The notes: generated from the sequence alone by a model not told the origin. A DNA stretch of 64,000 nt from Alteribacillus persepolensis (GCF_900099605.1 NZ_FNDK01000005.1:86149-150148), one strand, 5' to 3'; shown: positions 26,505 through 35,302, counted from the first letter of the stretch. Translations and numbers: made by a program.

Positions 26505-26570
26505 TGTTTAACAAACAACAAAATGGGTATATCTAACAACGTGATGCTTTAAAAAGGAGTGTTATTGAAG

Positions 26571-27083
26571 ATGGCAAAAAAAATTGCAACATTAATGACC
26601 GATATGTTTGAAGACTCCGAGTTCACCAGCCCAAAAGAAGCGTTTGATAAAGAGGGGCACGAGGTTACAGTGATTGAAAAAGAAGCAGGTAAAAAAATAG
26701 AAGGGAAAAACAGCGAAGCGAAAGTCAATGTAGATGCGTCCATTGATGACGTGAAACCTGAAGATTTTGATGCACTGTTTATTCCAGGAGGATTTTCTCC
26801 AGATATTTTGCGTGCAGATGACCGTTTTGTTGCATTTGCGAAACATTTTATCGATGAAAACAAGCCGGTTTTTGCTATCTGCCATGGACCGCAGCTTCTC
26901 ATCACAGCGAAGGCCTTAGAAGGACGGAAAGTAACTGGATTCACATCGATTCTGGTTGATTTGGAATATGCGAAAGCTGATGTAAAAGATGAAGAAGTCG
27001 TTGTCTGCCATAACTTGGTGACAAGCAGAACACCAGACGACTTGCCAGCGTTTAACCGTGAATCAGTCAAGCAATTACAATAA
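26571..27083 (+). CDS. DJ-1/PfpI-family stress protein (YfkM-like)
   Basis: Cytoplasmic protein of 170 aa of the DJ-1/PfpI superfamily, resembling general stress protein 18 (YfkM). Residues around the nucleophile elbow read FAICHGPQLL with the reactive Cys near 105, and a Glu in the N-terminal EDSEFTSP segment would complete the site. Members have been described as proteases or deglycases. ATG 26571 is preferred by homology; GGAG lies 11 nt upstream and an in-frame GTG overlaps it. Own terminator downstream. Confidence 0.88.
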   Translation: MAKKIATLMTDMFEDSEFTSPKEAFDKEGHEVTVIEKEAGKKIEGKNSEAKVNVDASIDDVKPEDFDALFIPGGFSPDILRADDRFVAFAKHFIDENKPVFAICHGPQLLITAKALEGRKVTGFTSILVDLEYAKADVKDEEVVVCHNLVTSRTPDDLPAFNRESVKQLQ

Positions 27084-27092
27084 AAGAAAACA

Positions 27093-27135
27093 GAGGTTGT
27101 TTTAAGGTTAATAGCCCTTGAGACAGCCTCTTTTT
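27093..27135 (+). terminator. Terminator of the PfpI-like gene
   Basis: Long imperfect stem (GAGGTTGTTTTAAGG with CCTTGAGACAGCCTC, several G-U pairs) followed by TTTTT. Confidence 0.75.
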
Positions 27136-27219
27136 CATATTTAAGCCGTTGAAGAAGTCAATGAATCGACATAAATGGTATAATACTAACACAGAAAAAG
27201 TTGAGAAAGGAGGAAGCAC

Positions 27220-27753
27220 ATGTCTGAACAAACGAAGCTGGCAACGTTTGCTGGTGGTTGTTTTTGGTGTATGGTGGGCCCTTTTGAACAGTTGGACGGC
27301 GTTCTATCGATTACGTCGGGGTACACTGGAGGAGAGACAGAAAATCCAACGTATGAAGAGGTGTGTTCCAATACCACCGGTCATGTAGAAGCCGTACAAA
27401 TTGTATACAATCCAGAGAAAGTGACATATGAAGAATTACTCGACACTTTCTGGAGACAAATTGATCCTACAGACAGCGGCGGACAATTTAATGACCGAGG
27501 GGAGTCGTATCAAACCGCGGTGTTTTATCATGACAATGAACAAAAACAAATCGCAGAGCAATCAAAAGAAGAGCTCAATCAGCACGGCCCCTTTGACAAT
27601 CCAGTGGTAACACCTGTTGTGCCGGCAAAAACATTTTATCCAGCTGAAGACTATCATCAAGACTACCATAAAAAGAACCGTTTTCATTATTTACTGTACC
27701 GAAAAGGTTCTGGTCGTGAGGGCTTTATACAACAATACTGGGGGGACAACTAA
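27220..27753 (+). CDS. msrA: Peptide methionine-S-sulfoxide reductase MsrA
   Basis: Repairs the S-epimer of oxidised methionine in proteins (177 aa, cytoplasmic). The catalytic motif GGCFWCM is at 12-18, with nucleophile Cys14. Other landmarks are [18 protein letters not shown] and the [11 protein letters not shown] region. Start ATG 27220 after AAAGGAGG. Its stop codon overlaps the start of msrB by one base (TAATG), so the two are translationally coupled. A TATAAT at 27178 may be part of its promoter. Confidence 0.96.
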   Translation: MSEQTKLATFAGGCFWCMVGPFEQLDGVLSITSGYTGGETENPTYEEVCSNTTGHVEAVQIVYNPEKVTYEELLDTFWRQIDPTDSGGQFNDRGESYQTAVFYHDNEQKQIAEQSKEELNQHGPFDNPVVTPVVPAKTFYPAEDYHQDYHKKNRFHYLLYRKGSGREGFIQQYWGDN

Positions 27754-28193
27754 TGGCAGAGAGCAAAGAAGATTTACAAAAGCGGCTTACTCCGATTCAA
27801 TTTGAAGTAACGCAAAAAAATGGCACAGAACGTCCGTTTGATAATGAATATTGGAACTTAATGGATGATGGTTTGTATGTGGATATTATTTCTGGAGAAC
27901 CTTTGTTTAGTTCAAATGAAAAATTTGAATCGAATTGTGGCTGGCCAAGTTTTACAAAACCATTAGATGAAAACAACATTGTGGAGGAACTGGACACTTC
28001 CTTTGGGATGCGAAGAACAGAAGTGAGAACAAAAAACTCTGATTCCCATCTTGGTCACGTGTTTCCTGATGGGCCGCCGCCAGAAGGTTTACGGTACTGC
28101 ATTAATTCAGCAGCTTTAAAATTCATTCCAAAAGAAGACTTGGAAAAAGAGGGCTACAAGGAGTATAAGAAACTGTTTGAAAAAGAGGTTTAA
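27753..28193 (+). CDS. msrB: Peptide methionine-R-sulfoxide reductase MsrB
   Basis: Reduces the R-epimer of methionine sulfoxide (146 aa). Visible features are [11 protein letters not shown], the [21 protein letters not shown] segment with the catalytic Cys, and [12 protein letters not shown]. The zinc-binding CXXC pairs found in some MsrB proteins are absent. It directly overlaps msrA, forming an oxidative repair operon like that of B. subtilis. Confidence 0.96.
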   Translation: MAESKEDLQKRLTPIQFEVTQKNGTERPFDNEYWNLMDDGLYVDIISGEPLFSSNEKFESNCGWPSFTKPLDENNIVEELDTSFGMRRTEVRTKNSDSHLGHVFPDGPPPEGLRYCINSAALKFIPKEDLEKEGYKEYKKLFEKEV

Positions 28194-28297
28194 CGTATTT
28201 TTTTAAGGGGTACGATATACAATAGACAGCATGCTTACGTCACAAAAAATAAAAAAACGACAAAAATCAGCAGTAATGTTGAAGGAGGACTCTTTTC

Positions 28298-28732
28298 ATG
28301 GATGCAAAAATGCAAGCATTAATTGATGGATTAAATGAGGATTTGGCGAACGAATACGGTTCCGTTATTATGTATAATAACTATGCTGCCGTTGTATCAG
28401 GATTGTATCGACAAGTGCTAAAACCGTTCTTTGAAGGAGAAATTGGTGATGAGCAAGGCCACGCTTTATACTTGGCTGAAAAAATCAAGACCTTAGGCGG
28501 TACACCGACGACAAAAGCAGTGGAAATACAGCAAACACATGATGTGAAACAAATGCTTGAAAATGCGCGGCAAGCAGAAAAAGATACCATTAAGCGTTAT
28601 ACAGAACGTGCCAAACAAGCAGAAGAGCTCGGCTTGGTCGAATTGCAAATCAAGCTTGAAGATTTAATTGCTGATGAGACAGGGCACATGGAAGAAATGG
28701 AACGTCTGCTTAACGACCCGCGTCTTCAATAA
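28298..28732 (+). CDS. Ferritin-like domain protein (bacterioferritin-like)
   Basis: Four-helix-bundle protein of 144 aa. Metal-ligand type residues repeat in the expected pattern: an N-terminal ANEYGSVIMYNNY, then GEIGDEQGHALYLAEKI and a C-terminal IADETGHMEEMERLL, i.e. E...EXXH...E...EXXH. It resembles the short ferritin-like/bacterioferritin proteins of Bacilli; no heme-ligand Met is certain. Probable iron or peroxide handling, fitting the neighbouring msrAB. Start ATG 28298 after AAGGAGGA. Confidence 0.82.
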   Translation: MDAKMQALIDGLNEDLANEYGSVIMYNNYAAVVSGLYRQVLKPFFEGEIGDEQGHALYLAEKIKTLGGTPTTKAVEIQQTHDVKQMLENARQAEKDTIKRYTERAKQAEELGLVELQIKLEDLIADETGHMEEMERLLNDPRLQ

Positions 28733-28738
28733 AAAGGG

Positions 28739-28775
28739 AACTGTTCTCCCATACTATGGGGGAACAGTTTTTTTT
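28739..28775 (+). terminator. Terminator of the ferritin-like gene
   Basis: Thirteen-bp stem AACTGTTCTCCCA / TGGGGGAACAGTT (one G-U) and a run of T. Confidence 0.9.
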
Positions 28776-29165
28776 GGATAAAGGGTAAAGGCAGACGTTT
28801 GTTAAGTGTCTCATAAGCACGCTCGTAGATTCTTCCTTTTTTAATCGGGTTTACAGGCTGCTTGTACTTTTCTTTATCTTGTCTTAAACACATGTCGTGA
28901 ACGAACAAAGAGCTGTGATGGACATGTATAGAAGTTCAATCTTTACAGCAGGATGATTGGGCGTTGTGGTGTACACTAGACGGTGCGGATTTCAGGCACG
29001 GCGTCCGATAGGGCAGCGTGCTTTAGATTCATTAATATAAGCACATTTTGTATACTGATGTGTACAGATGCAGTAAGAGTTGCTTTGCTTTGTGCGGTTA
29101 GGCACCGGGTAGCTGGAACATATAGGTGATGCTTTATAGTTTGAGTGTGAGGAGACTTAGGTAAC
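28776..29165. other. Intergenic region without a supported gene
   Basis: A minus-strand ORF at 28726-28908 has no ribosome site and runs into the terminator, so it is not called. The rest shows no clear hairpin, repeat or promoter. Confidence 0.4.
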
Positions 29166-30038
29166 ATGACAAATTCAGCGATGATGATTCAAGAGTATGT
29201 AAAAGAGTATCAATTGCCTCAAGAGGGTGTCGAGCATGAGTGGCTGCCCTTTCAGGACACTTTTTTGTCGGTGCAGCTGTTTTGCCAGCAGCAAAAAGAA
29301 ACAAATACGACAACAATTCTTTTTATTCATGGGTTGTTTGACCATACAGGCACGAATGCTCCCTTTATTAAACATCTGCTGGATAAAGGCTATCAGGTAG
29401 CGGCGTTTGATTTGCCGGGTCATGGTCTGTCCGGCGGTGAACGTTTTCAAATTAGTTCGTTTCAAGAGTATCAGAGCGCTTTGCAAACGGTTATGGGTAA
29501 GCTCAAAGATTGGGGTGTTTCAAATATGCATGCTGTCGGTCATAGCACAGGCGGAGCTGTTTTGGCAGAATATGTGTTAACGAACACCTCGTCATCTCCG
29601 TTTCAAAAAGTAGGTTTGATTTCGCCCTTAATTCGTTCAAATCAATGGTGGATAAGCAAAAGTTTTACACCAATTATTTCGCTTTTCCGCAAACAATTGC
29701 CAAGAAAGTTTCGAATGAATGCAGGAAATAAAGAGTTTATGCAAAAAATTAAAAATGATCCATTACAAGGAAAAATCATTTCGTTAGAGTGGGTGCAAGC
29801 AATGTTTGAATGGGAGAAGCAATTGACACAACACCACCCTGTGGATAAAGATATTCTCATTATACAAGGGACCAATGATCAAACGGTAGATTGGAAACAC
29901 AACATGAAAGCTTATGCTGCATTATTCCCCAACTCAAAGCGGCTGTTAGTCGATGAGGGAAACCACCACTTAATCAATGAGAAAATGGAAAAACGTTCAC
30001 TTGTTTACCAATTATTAACAGAGTATTTTCGTAAATAA
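29166..30038 (+). CDS. Alpha/beta hydrolase (monoacylglycerol lipase / lysophospholipase-like)
   Basis: Cytoplasmic or peripheral serine hydrolase of 290 aa. The oxyanion stretch is LFIHGLFDH near 53-61, the nucleophile lies in VGHSTGG, the acid Asp is probably in IIQGTNDQTVD, and the His in EGNHHLINE near the C-terminus. The FDLPGHGLSGG segment is typical of the Hydrolase_4 group of monoacylglycerol lipases. ATG 29166; the site GAGGAG is 10 nt upstream. Substrate not determined. Confidence 0.85.
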   Translation: MTNSAMMIQEYVKEYQLPQEGVEHEWLPFQDTFLSVQLFCQQQKETNTTTILFIHGLFDHTGTNAPFIKHLLDKGYQVAAFDLPGHGLSGGERFQISSFQEYQSALQTVMGKLKDWGVSNMHAVGHSTGGAVLAEYVLTNTSSSPFQKVGLISPLIRSNQWWISKSFTPIISLFRKQLPRKFRMNAGNKEFMQKIKNDPLQGKIISLEWVQAMFEWEKQLTQHHPVDKDILIIQGTNDQTVDWKHNMKAYAALFPNSKRLLVDEGNHHLINEKMEKRSLVYQLLTEYFRK

Positions 30039-30111
30039 AAGACATGAAAGAGTCGTCCTATCATCGATTTTCTTCTCGGCTTGGCTGTCGTGTTTTATGG
30101 CATTTTAAGCA

Positions 30112-30157
30112 TAAAAAAAGGCTGTCTGGAAGGTGAATAAATCCTTGGAAGACAGCC
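30112..30157 (-). terminator. Terminator of the FbpB-like gene
   Basis: GGCTGTCT / AGACAGCC stem with extra internal pairing; the minus-strand product ends in seven T. Confidence 0.85.
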
Positions 30158-30167
30158 CCGGCCATTA

Positions 30168-30347
30168 TCATTTTACGTATTTCATATCTTTTTCTTTATA
30201 ATTTTCTAACTCTTCGACATAGACTTCTCGGGCTTTTCGATCATCAAGTTTTTTCTCTATCTCGCTCATGGCATCTTGATCTCGTAAAAGCTCTTCTTTA
30301 TTTTCGTTGATCAAATCCTCTAGGGTGGAGCGCATGGGTTTTCTCAT
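30168..30347 (-). CDS. FbpB-family small protein, 59 aa
   Basis: Small soluble protein beginning MRKPMRSTLEDLINENKEEL and continuing LRDQDAMSEIEKKLDDR, which matches the FbpB (Fur-regulated basic protein B) family pattern of small Bacillus proteins thought to help the FsrA small RNA in the iron-sparing response. This copy is rich in Glu and Asp and not basic overall. ATG 30347 has AAGGA at 8 nt. It has its own terminator and a plausible TATAAT upstream. I see no convincing Fur box. Confidence 0.75.
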   Translation of the reverse strand: MRKPMRSTLEDLINENKEELLRDQDAMSEIEKKLDDRKAREVYVEELENYKEKDMKYVK

Positions 30348-30394
30348 TATCCAATCCTTCCTTTTATATCATTTTCTCATCCATCTCGGTGTCT

Positions 30395-30423
30395 ATTATA
30401 ACGAAAAATGACAAAAAATAAAC
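30395..30423 (-). promoter_or_regulatory. Possible promoter of the FbpB-like gene
   Basis: Perfect -10 TATAAT (30395-30400, minus strand) with a weak -35 GTTTAT 17 bp away (30418-30423). Low certainty because of the -35. Confidence 0.4.
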
Positions 30424-30564
30424 AGATAAATGTTAATGTTTTTTGAAAAATGTCTTTTATACCACTATTTGAACAGTATCGTTCTACATTTGTCATGAAA
30501 CATATCAGCATATTAAAGCAATGCAAACATACAATGTAACATTTACAGAGAAAGGAGGAATAAT

Positions 30565-30669
30565 GTGTCAAAAAAGGAAAACAGCAAAGAGGTGGAAACG
30601 GCACATACGGCAGGAGAAGCATTTGAAGAAAAAGAAACAGATTATTATCTTTTGGAAGTATATAACTAA
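30565..30669 (+). CDS. Small polar protein, 34 aa, hypothetical
   Basis: GTG-initiated ORF with a strong AAAGGAGG six nt upstream. The product starts MSKKENSKEVETAHTAGEAF and ends YYLLEVYN: soluble, charged, with no Cys. A terminator hairpin begins 15 bp after the stop, so the ORF fills a short transcription unit. The ATG overlapping the GTG in another frame gives a very basic peptide and is too close to the ribosome site. No family recognised. Confidence 0.5.
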   Translation: MSKKENSKEVETAHTAGEAFEEKETDYYLLEVYN

Positions 30670-30683
30670 CATACATCCATAGG

Positions 30684-30713
30684 TGTTTAGCTTTTCAGCT
30701 AAACATTTTTTTT
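30684..30713 (+). terminator. Terminator of the 34-aa ORF
   Basis: TGTTTAGC / GCTAAACA stem, 6-nt loop, eight T. Confidence 0.9.
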
Positions 30714-30856
30714 GCTCACAGGAAAGTACTGCATGTTAACACAGCTGAATCAGTAATGGCATCAACATGTGGAAAAAGCCGTATACATGCTGCGAGGAAA
30801 TTGATGGGTGCTGAGGAAGATGGAAGACATACTTTTATGGGACATGACGGCTTCTA

Positions 30857-30934
30857 CGCCCGGTACAGGACGTGTGCTTTCTTAGTAGAAATGGTTTTAC
30901 CTTAGCCGAATGTCTTTCCTTCAGGACACTGGCT
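30857..30934. repeat. Eroded intergenic repeat, family 2
   Basis: Shares TACAGGACGTG, CTTAGCCGA and TTCAGGA in order and spacing with 35486-35560 (CACAGGACGTG ... CTTAGCCGA ... CGCAGGAG). The remainder of 30714-31134 shows no gene. Confidence 0.4.
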
Positions 30935-31134
30935 AAAGTTTTCTTTATAAAAAACGAACAACAGAATTTCTTTAGCAAGAGCTGCCTTTTCGAAAGTGGT
31001 TTGTACCATTTTGTAAAAAAACGTATACAAGTTCTATAATCAGCGGAAAAATAAAAGCATAATCATGCTTCATTGGTGGTATGTAAATACTATATAATAA
31101 AAGATAACGTTAGAGAGGGAAGGTGGAAGAGAAC

Positions 31135-31584
31135 ATGGCAAAACAAGAAGCGCCTCGTTCGCGGTTGGGGATGAAAATTGGCATTGCTGTAGGCAGCATC
31201 TCGGCATTAGTGCTGATAGGAAATCGTCAGTCCAGGCAAAGGATTGTAAGTGGCACAAAGCAGACTGCTTCAGCCATTAATGAAGCCAGTAAATTTGTGG
31301 CAGAAAATCGAGAAGAAATTATTGGCCAAGTAAAATCAGCATCAAACCAATTAGCTGATTTACTAAAATCCGCGAATGAAGATATTCAACAAATTACGCA
31401 AAGGGCAAACCATTTAAAAGATACAACGTTGTCGGTAAAAGAAACAACACAAAAAACAGCAGAAGAGCTAAAAGATTTAAAGGATAAAGAGAGAACAGAG
31501 GAAAATGTGGAAGCAGATGTAACATTGGCTGAAAATGTAGAAAAATTTCCTTCTAAACACCAACATGCATCAAAAGAAATATGA
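31135..31584 (+). CDS. YtxH-like membrane-anchored coiled-coil protein
   Basis: 149-aa protein with one hydrophobic N-terminal segment (about 12-30, GMKIGIAVGSISALVLIG) and a long charged helical tail rich in Lys, Glu, Ser and Thr. This resembles YtxH/YhaH-type stress proteins. ATG 31135 is preferred (AAGGTGG 8 nt upstream) to GTG 31123, which would overlap that site. It is a single gene with its own terminator. Role unknown; similar proteins are general stress proteins. Confidence 0.65.
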   Translation: MAKQEAPRSRLGMKIGIAVGSISALVLIGNRQSRQRIVSGTKQTASAINEASKFVAENREEIIGQVKSASNQLADLLKSANEDIQQITQRANHLKDTTLSVKETTQKTAEELKDLKDKERTEENVEADVTLAENVEKFPSKHQHASKEI

Positions 31585-31588
31585 AGCA

Positions 31589-31620
31589 ATAGAGTTGTCT
31601 GCATAGACAGCTCTATTTTT
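31589..31620 (+). terminator. Terminator of the YtxH-like gene
   Basis: ATAGAGTTGTCT / AGACAGCTCTAT stem (one G-U) with a 4-nt loop and T-run. Confidence 0.85.
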
Positions 31621-31684
31621 AATGTTTACACAAAGTATTTACGTGAAATAGAGAGGGTACAACGTCCAAAAGGAGGCATCGACG

Positions 31685-32485
31685 ATGGCATTATTAGAAC
31701 AATTGCAGTCATTAAAGCAGCAGCGTGATGAAACCGGTATGTTAACTATTTACTTAAATACAGATTTTGGAGATGGAAGCCAGCATAATGGCGAATGGAA
31801 AATCCGCTTGAAGAATGGACTGAAAAAATTAAAAGAGTATGTTGAAAAAAGTGGAACGAAAGACGAACTAAAAGCATTTAAAAAAGCTGCAGATATTGCT
31901 GACCGTCATATATATGACCAGCAAATCAATATGCAAAAAAGCTTTTTACTGATTATCTCCAGTGACGGCGAGGTGTTAGCCGAGCATATTCTGCAAGTCC
32001 CAATGGAAACGGAATTTCATTGGGAAAGCACTCCGGTTCTTAGTCAATTAGAGTCGATGCAAAAACATTTCCCAGCCAGCGGCATTGTGATGGTGCAAAA
32101 AAGTGATGTGCATTTTATGGATACAGCGCTAGGTGAAATTCGCGACGAAAAGCATTACAGCTGGGATGTTGAATCAGAAGACTGGAAACAGTATGAAGGA
32201 AACGCGGCTTCAGAAAGGGTTCCTTCCGGTTCCACCCAAGTCGATGAAGTAGACCACCGCTTTGAAGAAAACAAACAGCGCTGGTATAAAAATTTAGCAC
32301 CGTCCTTGAATAAAGAAGTGAAGAACAGAAACTTAGAAGGGATTTTCCTTGTGGGAAACACAGAAGCGATTCGCGATATGGAAAAACATCTTGATGTAAA
32401 TGTTTTAGATACTGTTCCAAAGAATTTAACTTCCAAACCTTCCCACGAAGTACTCAACACAGTATATGGTGAAAAAGTTCGATAG
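31685..32485 (+). CDS. VLRF1 / aeRF1-type release-factor-like protein
   Basis: 266-aa soluble protein of the bacterial aeRF1/VLRF1-like class, distant relatives of archaeal-eukaryotic peptide release factor 1. Features seen: an N-terminal TGMLTIYLNTD strand, a central VSHG-like region replaced by VQKSDVHFMD, and a C-terminal part with RWYKNLAPSLNKEV and IFLVGNTEAIRDM, as in the eRF1-like domain 2-3 arrangement. No GGQ tripeptide is present. Such proteins are thought to act on stalled or hibernating ribosomes, but this is inference. The start is ATG 31685 after AAAGGAGG. Confidence 0.7.
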   Translation: MALLEQLQSLKQQRDETGMLTIYLNTDFGDGSQHNGEWKIRLKNGLKKLKEYVEKSGTKDELKAFKKAADIADRHIYDQQINMQKSFLLIISSDGEVLAEHILQVPMETEFHWESTPVLSQLESMQKHFPASGIVMVQKSDVHFMDTALGEIRDEKHYSWDVESEDWKQYEGNAASERVPSGSTQVDEVDHRFEENKQRWYKNLAPSLNKEVKNRNLEGIFLVGNTEAIRDMEKHLDVNVLDTVPKNLTSKPSHEVLNTVYGEKVR

Positions 32486-32495
32486 ATGATCATAC

Positions 32496-32525
32496 AGGTC
32501 AGGCCAAAGCCTGGCCTGCTTTTTG
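32496..32525 (+). terminator. Terminator of the VLRF1-like gene
   Basis: AGGTCAGGC / GCCTGGCCT stem (one G-U), 4-nt loop, GCTTTTTG tail. Confidence 0.85.
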
Positions 32526-32703
32526 TTTTATTTCCTCTGCATGCTTGATGGCGGTGCATAATACAATAAAAAGCAGCTGAAATCTGATAGTATATATACA
32601 GGTAGTCAGGAGTTTTGAGGGGAAAGCACTTGACGTATCGTGATCATGTTTTTAACAATAGGAAGAGTTAAGAAACTGAACATCAAACGAAGGAGAGAGG
32701 CAT

Positions 32704-33090
32704 ATGGAATTTTCAATGCAAGAACATGGTTTTGGTTTTTCAACAAAAACAGACTTTGGCGTGTTAGAGATTTCTTCTAATGATGAATATGGTTTTCGGC
32801 CATATCAATTGTTAGTATCATCGGTGGCAGTATGCAGCGGTGGTGTGTTGAAAAAAATTATAGAAAAGCGCCGTCAAACGGTCAACGATATTCAAATAAA
32901 AGCAGATGTGAAACGAAGCGGTGAAGGCGCTGATGAGATACAAGAAATTCACTTGCACTTTCTTATTGATGCGCAAGGAATTTCTGATGAACAGATGAAA
33001 AAAAATATGGAACTCACACGGAAAAATTGTTCCATGGTGCAGTCAGTCAAAGACAGCATTAAAGTGACAGAAACATATGAATGGAAATAA
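32704..33090 (+). CDS. OsmC-family protein
   Basis: 128-aa cytoplasmic OsmC/Ohr-like protein. The two redox cysteines of the family are seen: Cys44 in SSVAVCSGGVL and Cys109 in RKNCSMVQSV. Such proteins reduce organic hydroperoxides or act in related thiol chemistry. ATG 32704 follows AAGGAG. It precedes a MATE transporter by about 35 bp and may be co-transcribed with it. Confidence 0.88.
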   Translation: MEFSMQEHGFGFSTKTDFGVLEISSNDEYGFRPYQLLVSSVAVCSGGVLKKIIEKRRQTVNDIQIKADVKRSGEGADEIQEIHLHFLIDAQGISDEQMKKNMELTRKNCSMVQSVKDSIKVTETYEWK

Positions 33091-33125
33091 ATGATTTAGA
33101 TTGCTGAAGAACAGGAGAGGAAAAG

Positions 33126-34484
33126 ATGGGGACAGCCAAACAGATGGATTTTACCGAAGGAAGCATCATGAAAAAAATGATATTTTTTGCCACACCCATC
33201 TTTCTGGGAAATCTTCTTCAAAGTTCCTATCAAATTATAGATAGTCTCTGGGTTGGTAACCTTATTGGTGCAGATGCTCTTGGTGCCGTGACGATCTCTT
33301 CTGCTATTATTTTTACGATTTTATCGTTTATTATTGGGATTAATAGTGCAACACTTACTGTATTATCACAGCGAACAGGTGCGAATGACAGCGAGGGTTT
33401 GCGAATGTCATTGAATGCGTTTGTTTTTGTATTAAGTACGCTGGCTGTGTTTTTAGGTGTGGCTGGGTTTATTTTATCTCCATACATACTTGCCTGGATG
33501 GGGACACCAGACAGCATTATGCCGATGGCCTTGAGTTATTTACGAATTAACTTTGTCGGGATTGTCTTTTTGTTTGGCTACAATTTCATCGGTACGGTGC
33601 TGCGTGCTGTCGGTGACAGTAAAACACCACTTCGTTTTATATTTCTTGCTGTCGTTTTAAATACAGTGCTGGACCCAGTGTTTATTTCGGTATTTGACTA
33701 CGGTATGCAGGGGGCAGCATATGCTACTGTTATTTCCCAAGGAAGTGCTTTTTTGTTTGGCATTGTTTACTCTATTCTCAAAAAAGGACTGCCGTTTACC
33801 GTACCAACTCCACCACCTTTGCAAGAATTTAAGCGGATTTTCAAGCTGGGACTTCCATCTGGATTGTCAATGGTTGCTATCTCAGGCGGGGTACTTGCTA
33901 TTATGACTGTTGTTACTTCTTTTGGTGAAACGGTGGTTGCTGGATATGGAGCTGCTCAAAGAATTGACAGTGTTATTATGCTGCCAGCTACAACACTGGG
34001 GTCTGCTATTACGAGCATGACCGGACAGAACATTGGCGCAGATAAATGGCATCGTGTCAGTGACATTGCAAAAAGCGGTTTACTTTTAATTTTTGGTGTG
34101 TCATTAACGATTGGATTGTTTGTATTTATTTCTAGTGAATGGCTCATTCGCATGTTTGTAGATGATGCGGCAACGATCGCTTTTGGTGCTACGTATTTGC
34201 AAATTATCGCGTTTTTCTACCCGTTTTTAGGAATCAACTTTGTATTAAATGGTATTGTCCGCTCGTCTGGTGCCATGCTGCAGGTGCTTGTACTAAATAT
34301 CATTTCATTTTGGGTGCTGCGTTTTCCACTGGCTTGGTTATGCTCTGAATGGTTTGGGGCGCACGGAATTGCCATCGGTATTGGGATAAGTTTCATTATT
34401 AGCAGTGTATTTGCGGTTGCGTATTACCATTTTGGCAAGTGGCGTCATATCAATATTTTTCACGAAGAAAAAGAAAACAAATAA
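33126..34484 (+). CDS. MATE-family efflux transporter
   Basis: Integral membrane protein of 452 aa, twelve hydrophobic segments in two six-helix halves, typical of MATE multidrug/toxin exporters. The N-terminal FFATPIFLGNLLQSSYQIID and the half-repeat GLPSGLSMVAISGGVLAIM match the internal duplication. It starts the probable operon MATE-SE1561-phosphatase (gaps of 13 and 12 bp). Coupling is likely by Na+ or H+; substrate unknown. Confidence 0.92.
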   Translation: MGTAKQMDFTEGSIMKKMIFFATPIFLGNLLQSSYQIIDSLWVGNLIGADALGAVTISSAIIFTILSFIIGINSATLTVLSQRTGANDSEGLRMSLNAFVFVLSTLAVFLGVAGFILSPYILAWMGTPDSIMPMALSYLRINFVGIVFLFGYNFIGTVLRAVGDSKTPLRFIFLAVVLNTVLDPVFISVFDYGMQGAAYATVISQGSAFLFGIVYSILKKGLPFTVPTPPPLQEFKRIFKLGLPSGLSMVAISGGVLAIMTVVTSFGETVVAGYGAAQRIDSVIMLPATTLGSAITSMTGQNIGADKWHRVSDIAKSGLLLIFGVSLTIGLFVFISSEWLIRMFVDDAATIAFGATYLQIIAFFYPFLGINFVLNGIVRSSGAMLQVLVLNIISFWVLRFPLAWLCSEWFGAHGIAIGIGISFIISSVFAVAYYHFGKWRHINIFHEEKENK

Positions 34485-34497
34485 GGAAGGGACATTG

Positions 34498-34683
34498 ATG
34501 GGCAGTCCGGTTCATACAAAAAAACAACAAATAGATTATTTAAAAAAACGCATGTCTTTAATACAAGAAATGCTTGAGCAAATGGACGTAAATGATAGTA
34601 GTTTGTCGGACTTACAACGACTGGAAAATATGTTAAAGCAGATAAATATTAAAATAAATCAGTTTAAGCACGATTGGGACTGA
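34498..34683 (+). CDS. SE1561-family small coiled-coil protein
   Basis: 61-aa soluble helical protein, close to the small SE1561 family seen in Staphylococcus and Bacilli: an amphipathic heptad stretch (KKQQIDYLKKRMSLIQEMLE) and the terminal NQFKHDWD. ATG 34498 has AAGGAAGG upstream; longer reading into the MATE gene is rejected. It sits 13 bp after the MATE gene and 12 bp before a phosphatase gene. Function unknown. Confidence 0.75.
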   Translation: MGSPVHTKKQQIDYLKKRMSLIQEMLEQMDVNDSSLSDLQRLENMLKQINIKINQFKHDWD

Positions 34684-34695
34684 GAGGGGCATTGG

Positions 34696-35301
34696 ATGGA
34701 TATTTATTTAATTAGGCATGGAGAATCAGAAGGCAACCTTGCCAAAAAGCTGCAAGGCTGTCAGGATTTTGAGTTGTCGTCCGCAGGAAAACAGCAAGCT
34801 GCTAGACTGGGTGAACATTTTTCGACTACTGCATTGGATTATATATACAGCAGTGATTTGACAAGAGCTTATGAAACCGCCAAAGCTATAGAAAAACATC
34901 AATCATTGCAAGTGATGACGGCTAGTACGTTGAGAGAAATTTATTTAGGACCTCTCCAGGGAAAAACGAGAGAACAAATTTATAAAGAGTACCCGGAAGT
35001 AAAAAACAAAAGTCTTCTGCAGTCAGGAATTGAAGGGACAGAGACAGATGAACAAATAACAGACAGGTGCAGAAGCATCTATGACATGTTAAAAAAAGTG
35101 AAGCAGGGGGAAAAAGCAGCACTCGTGTCCCACGGCGGATTGTTGTCTATCTTTTTAATGTATTTGCTTGCTGGTGATGCTTGGCATACGCTACACCGTC
35201 CCTTTCGAATCGACAATACCGGTGTAACTAAGTTAAGCTGGGAAAACGAGAAGTTGTCTATTCATTATATTAATCAATACCACCATTTAACCGGGCATTA
35301 A
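34696..35301 (+). CDS. Histidine phosphatase family protein
   Basis: 201-aa soluble phosphoglycerate-mutase-like phosphatase. The phosphorylated His lies in IRHGESEGN at 6-14, and the second catalytic His in LVSHGGLL. Arg residues of the phosphate pocket appear in SSDLTRAYETA. It is the last gene of the MATE operon and is followed by a hairpin at 35335. Members act on diverse phosphoesters; no specific substrate can be given. Confidence 0.88.
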   Translation: MDIYLIRHGESEGNLAKKLQGCQDFELSSAGKQQAARLGEHFSTTALDYIYSSDLTRAYETAKAIEKHQSLQVMTASTLREIYLGPLQGKTREQIYKEYPEVKNKSLLQSGIEGTETDEQITDRCRSIYDMLKKVKQGEKAALVSHGGLLSIFLMYLLAGDAWHTLHRPFRIDNTGVTKLSWENEKLSIHYINQYHHLTGH

Positions 35302-35302
35302 A

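Noticed and set aside
28726..28908. 60-codon minus-strand ORF
   Set aside because: Ends inside the terminator of the ferritin-like gene and has no ribosome site.
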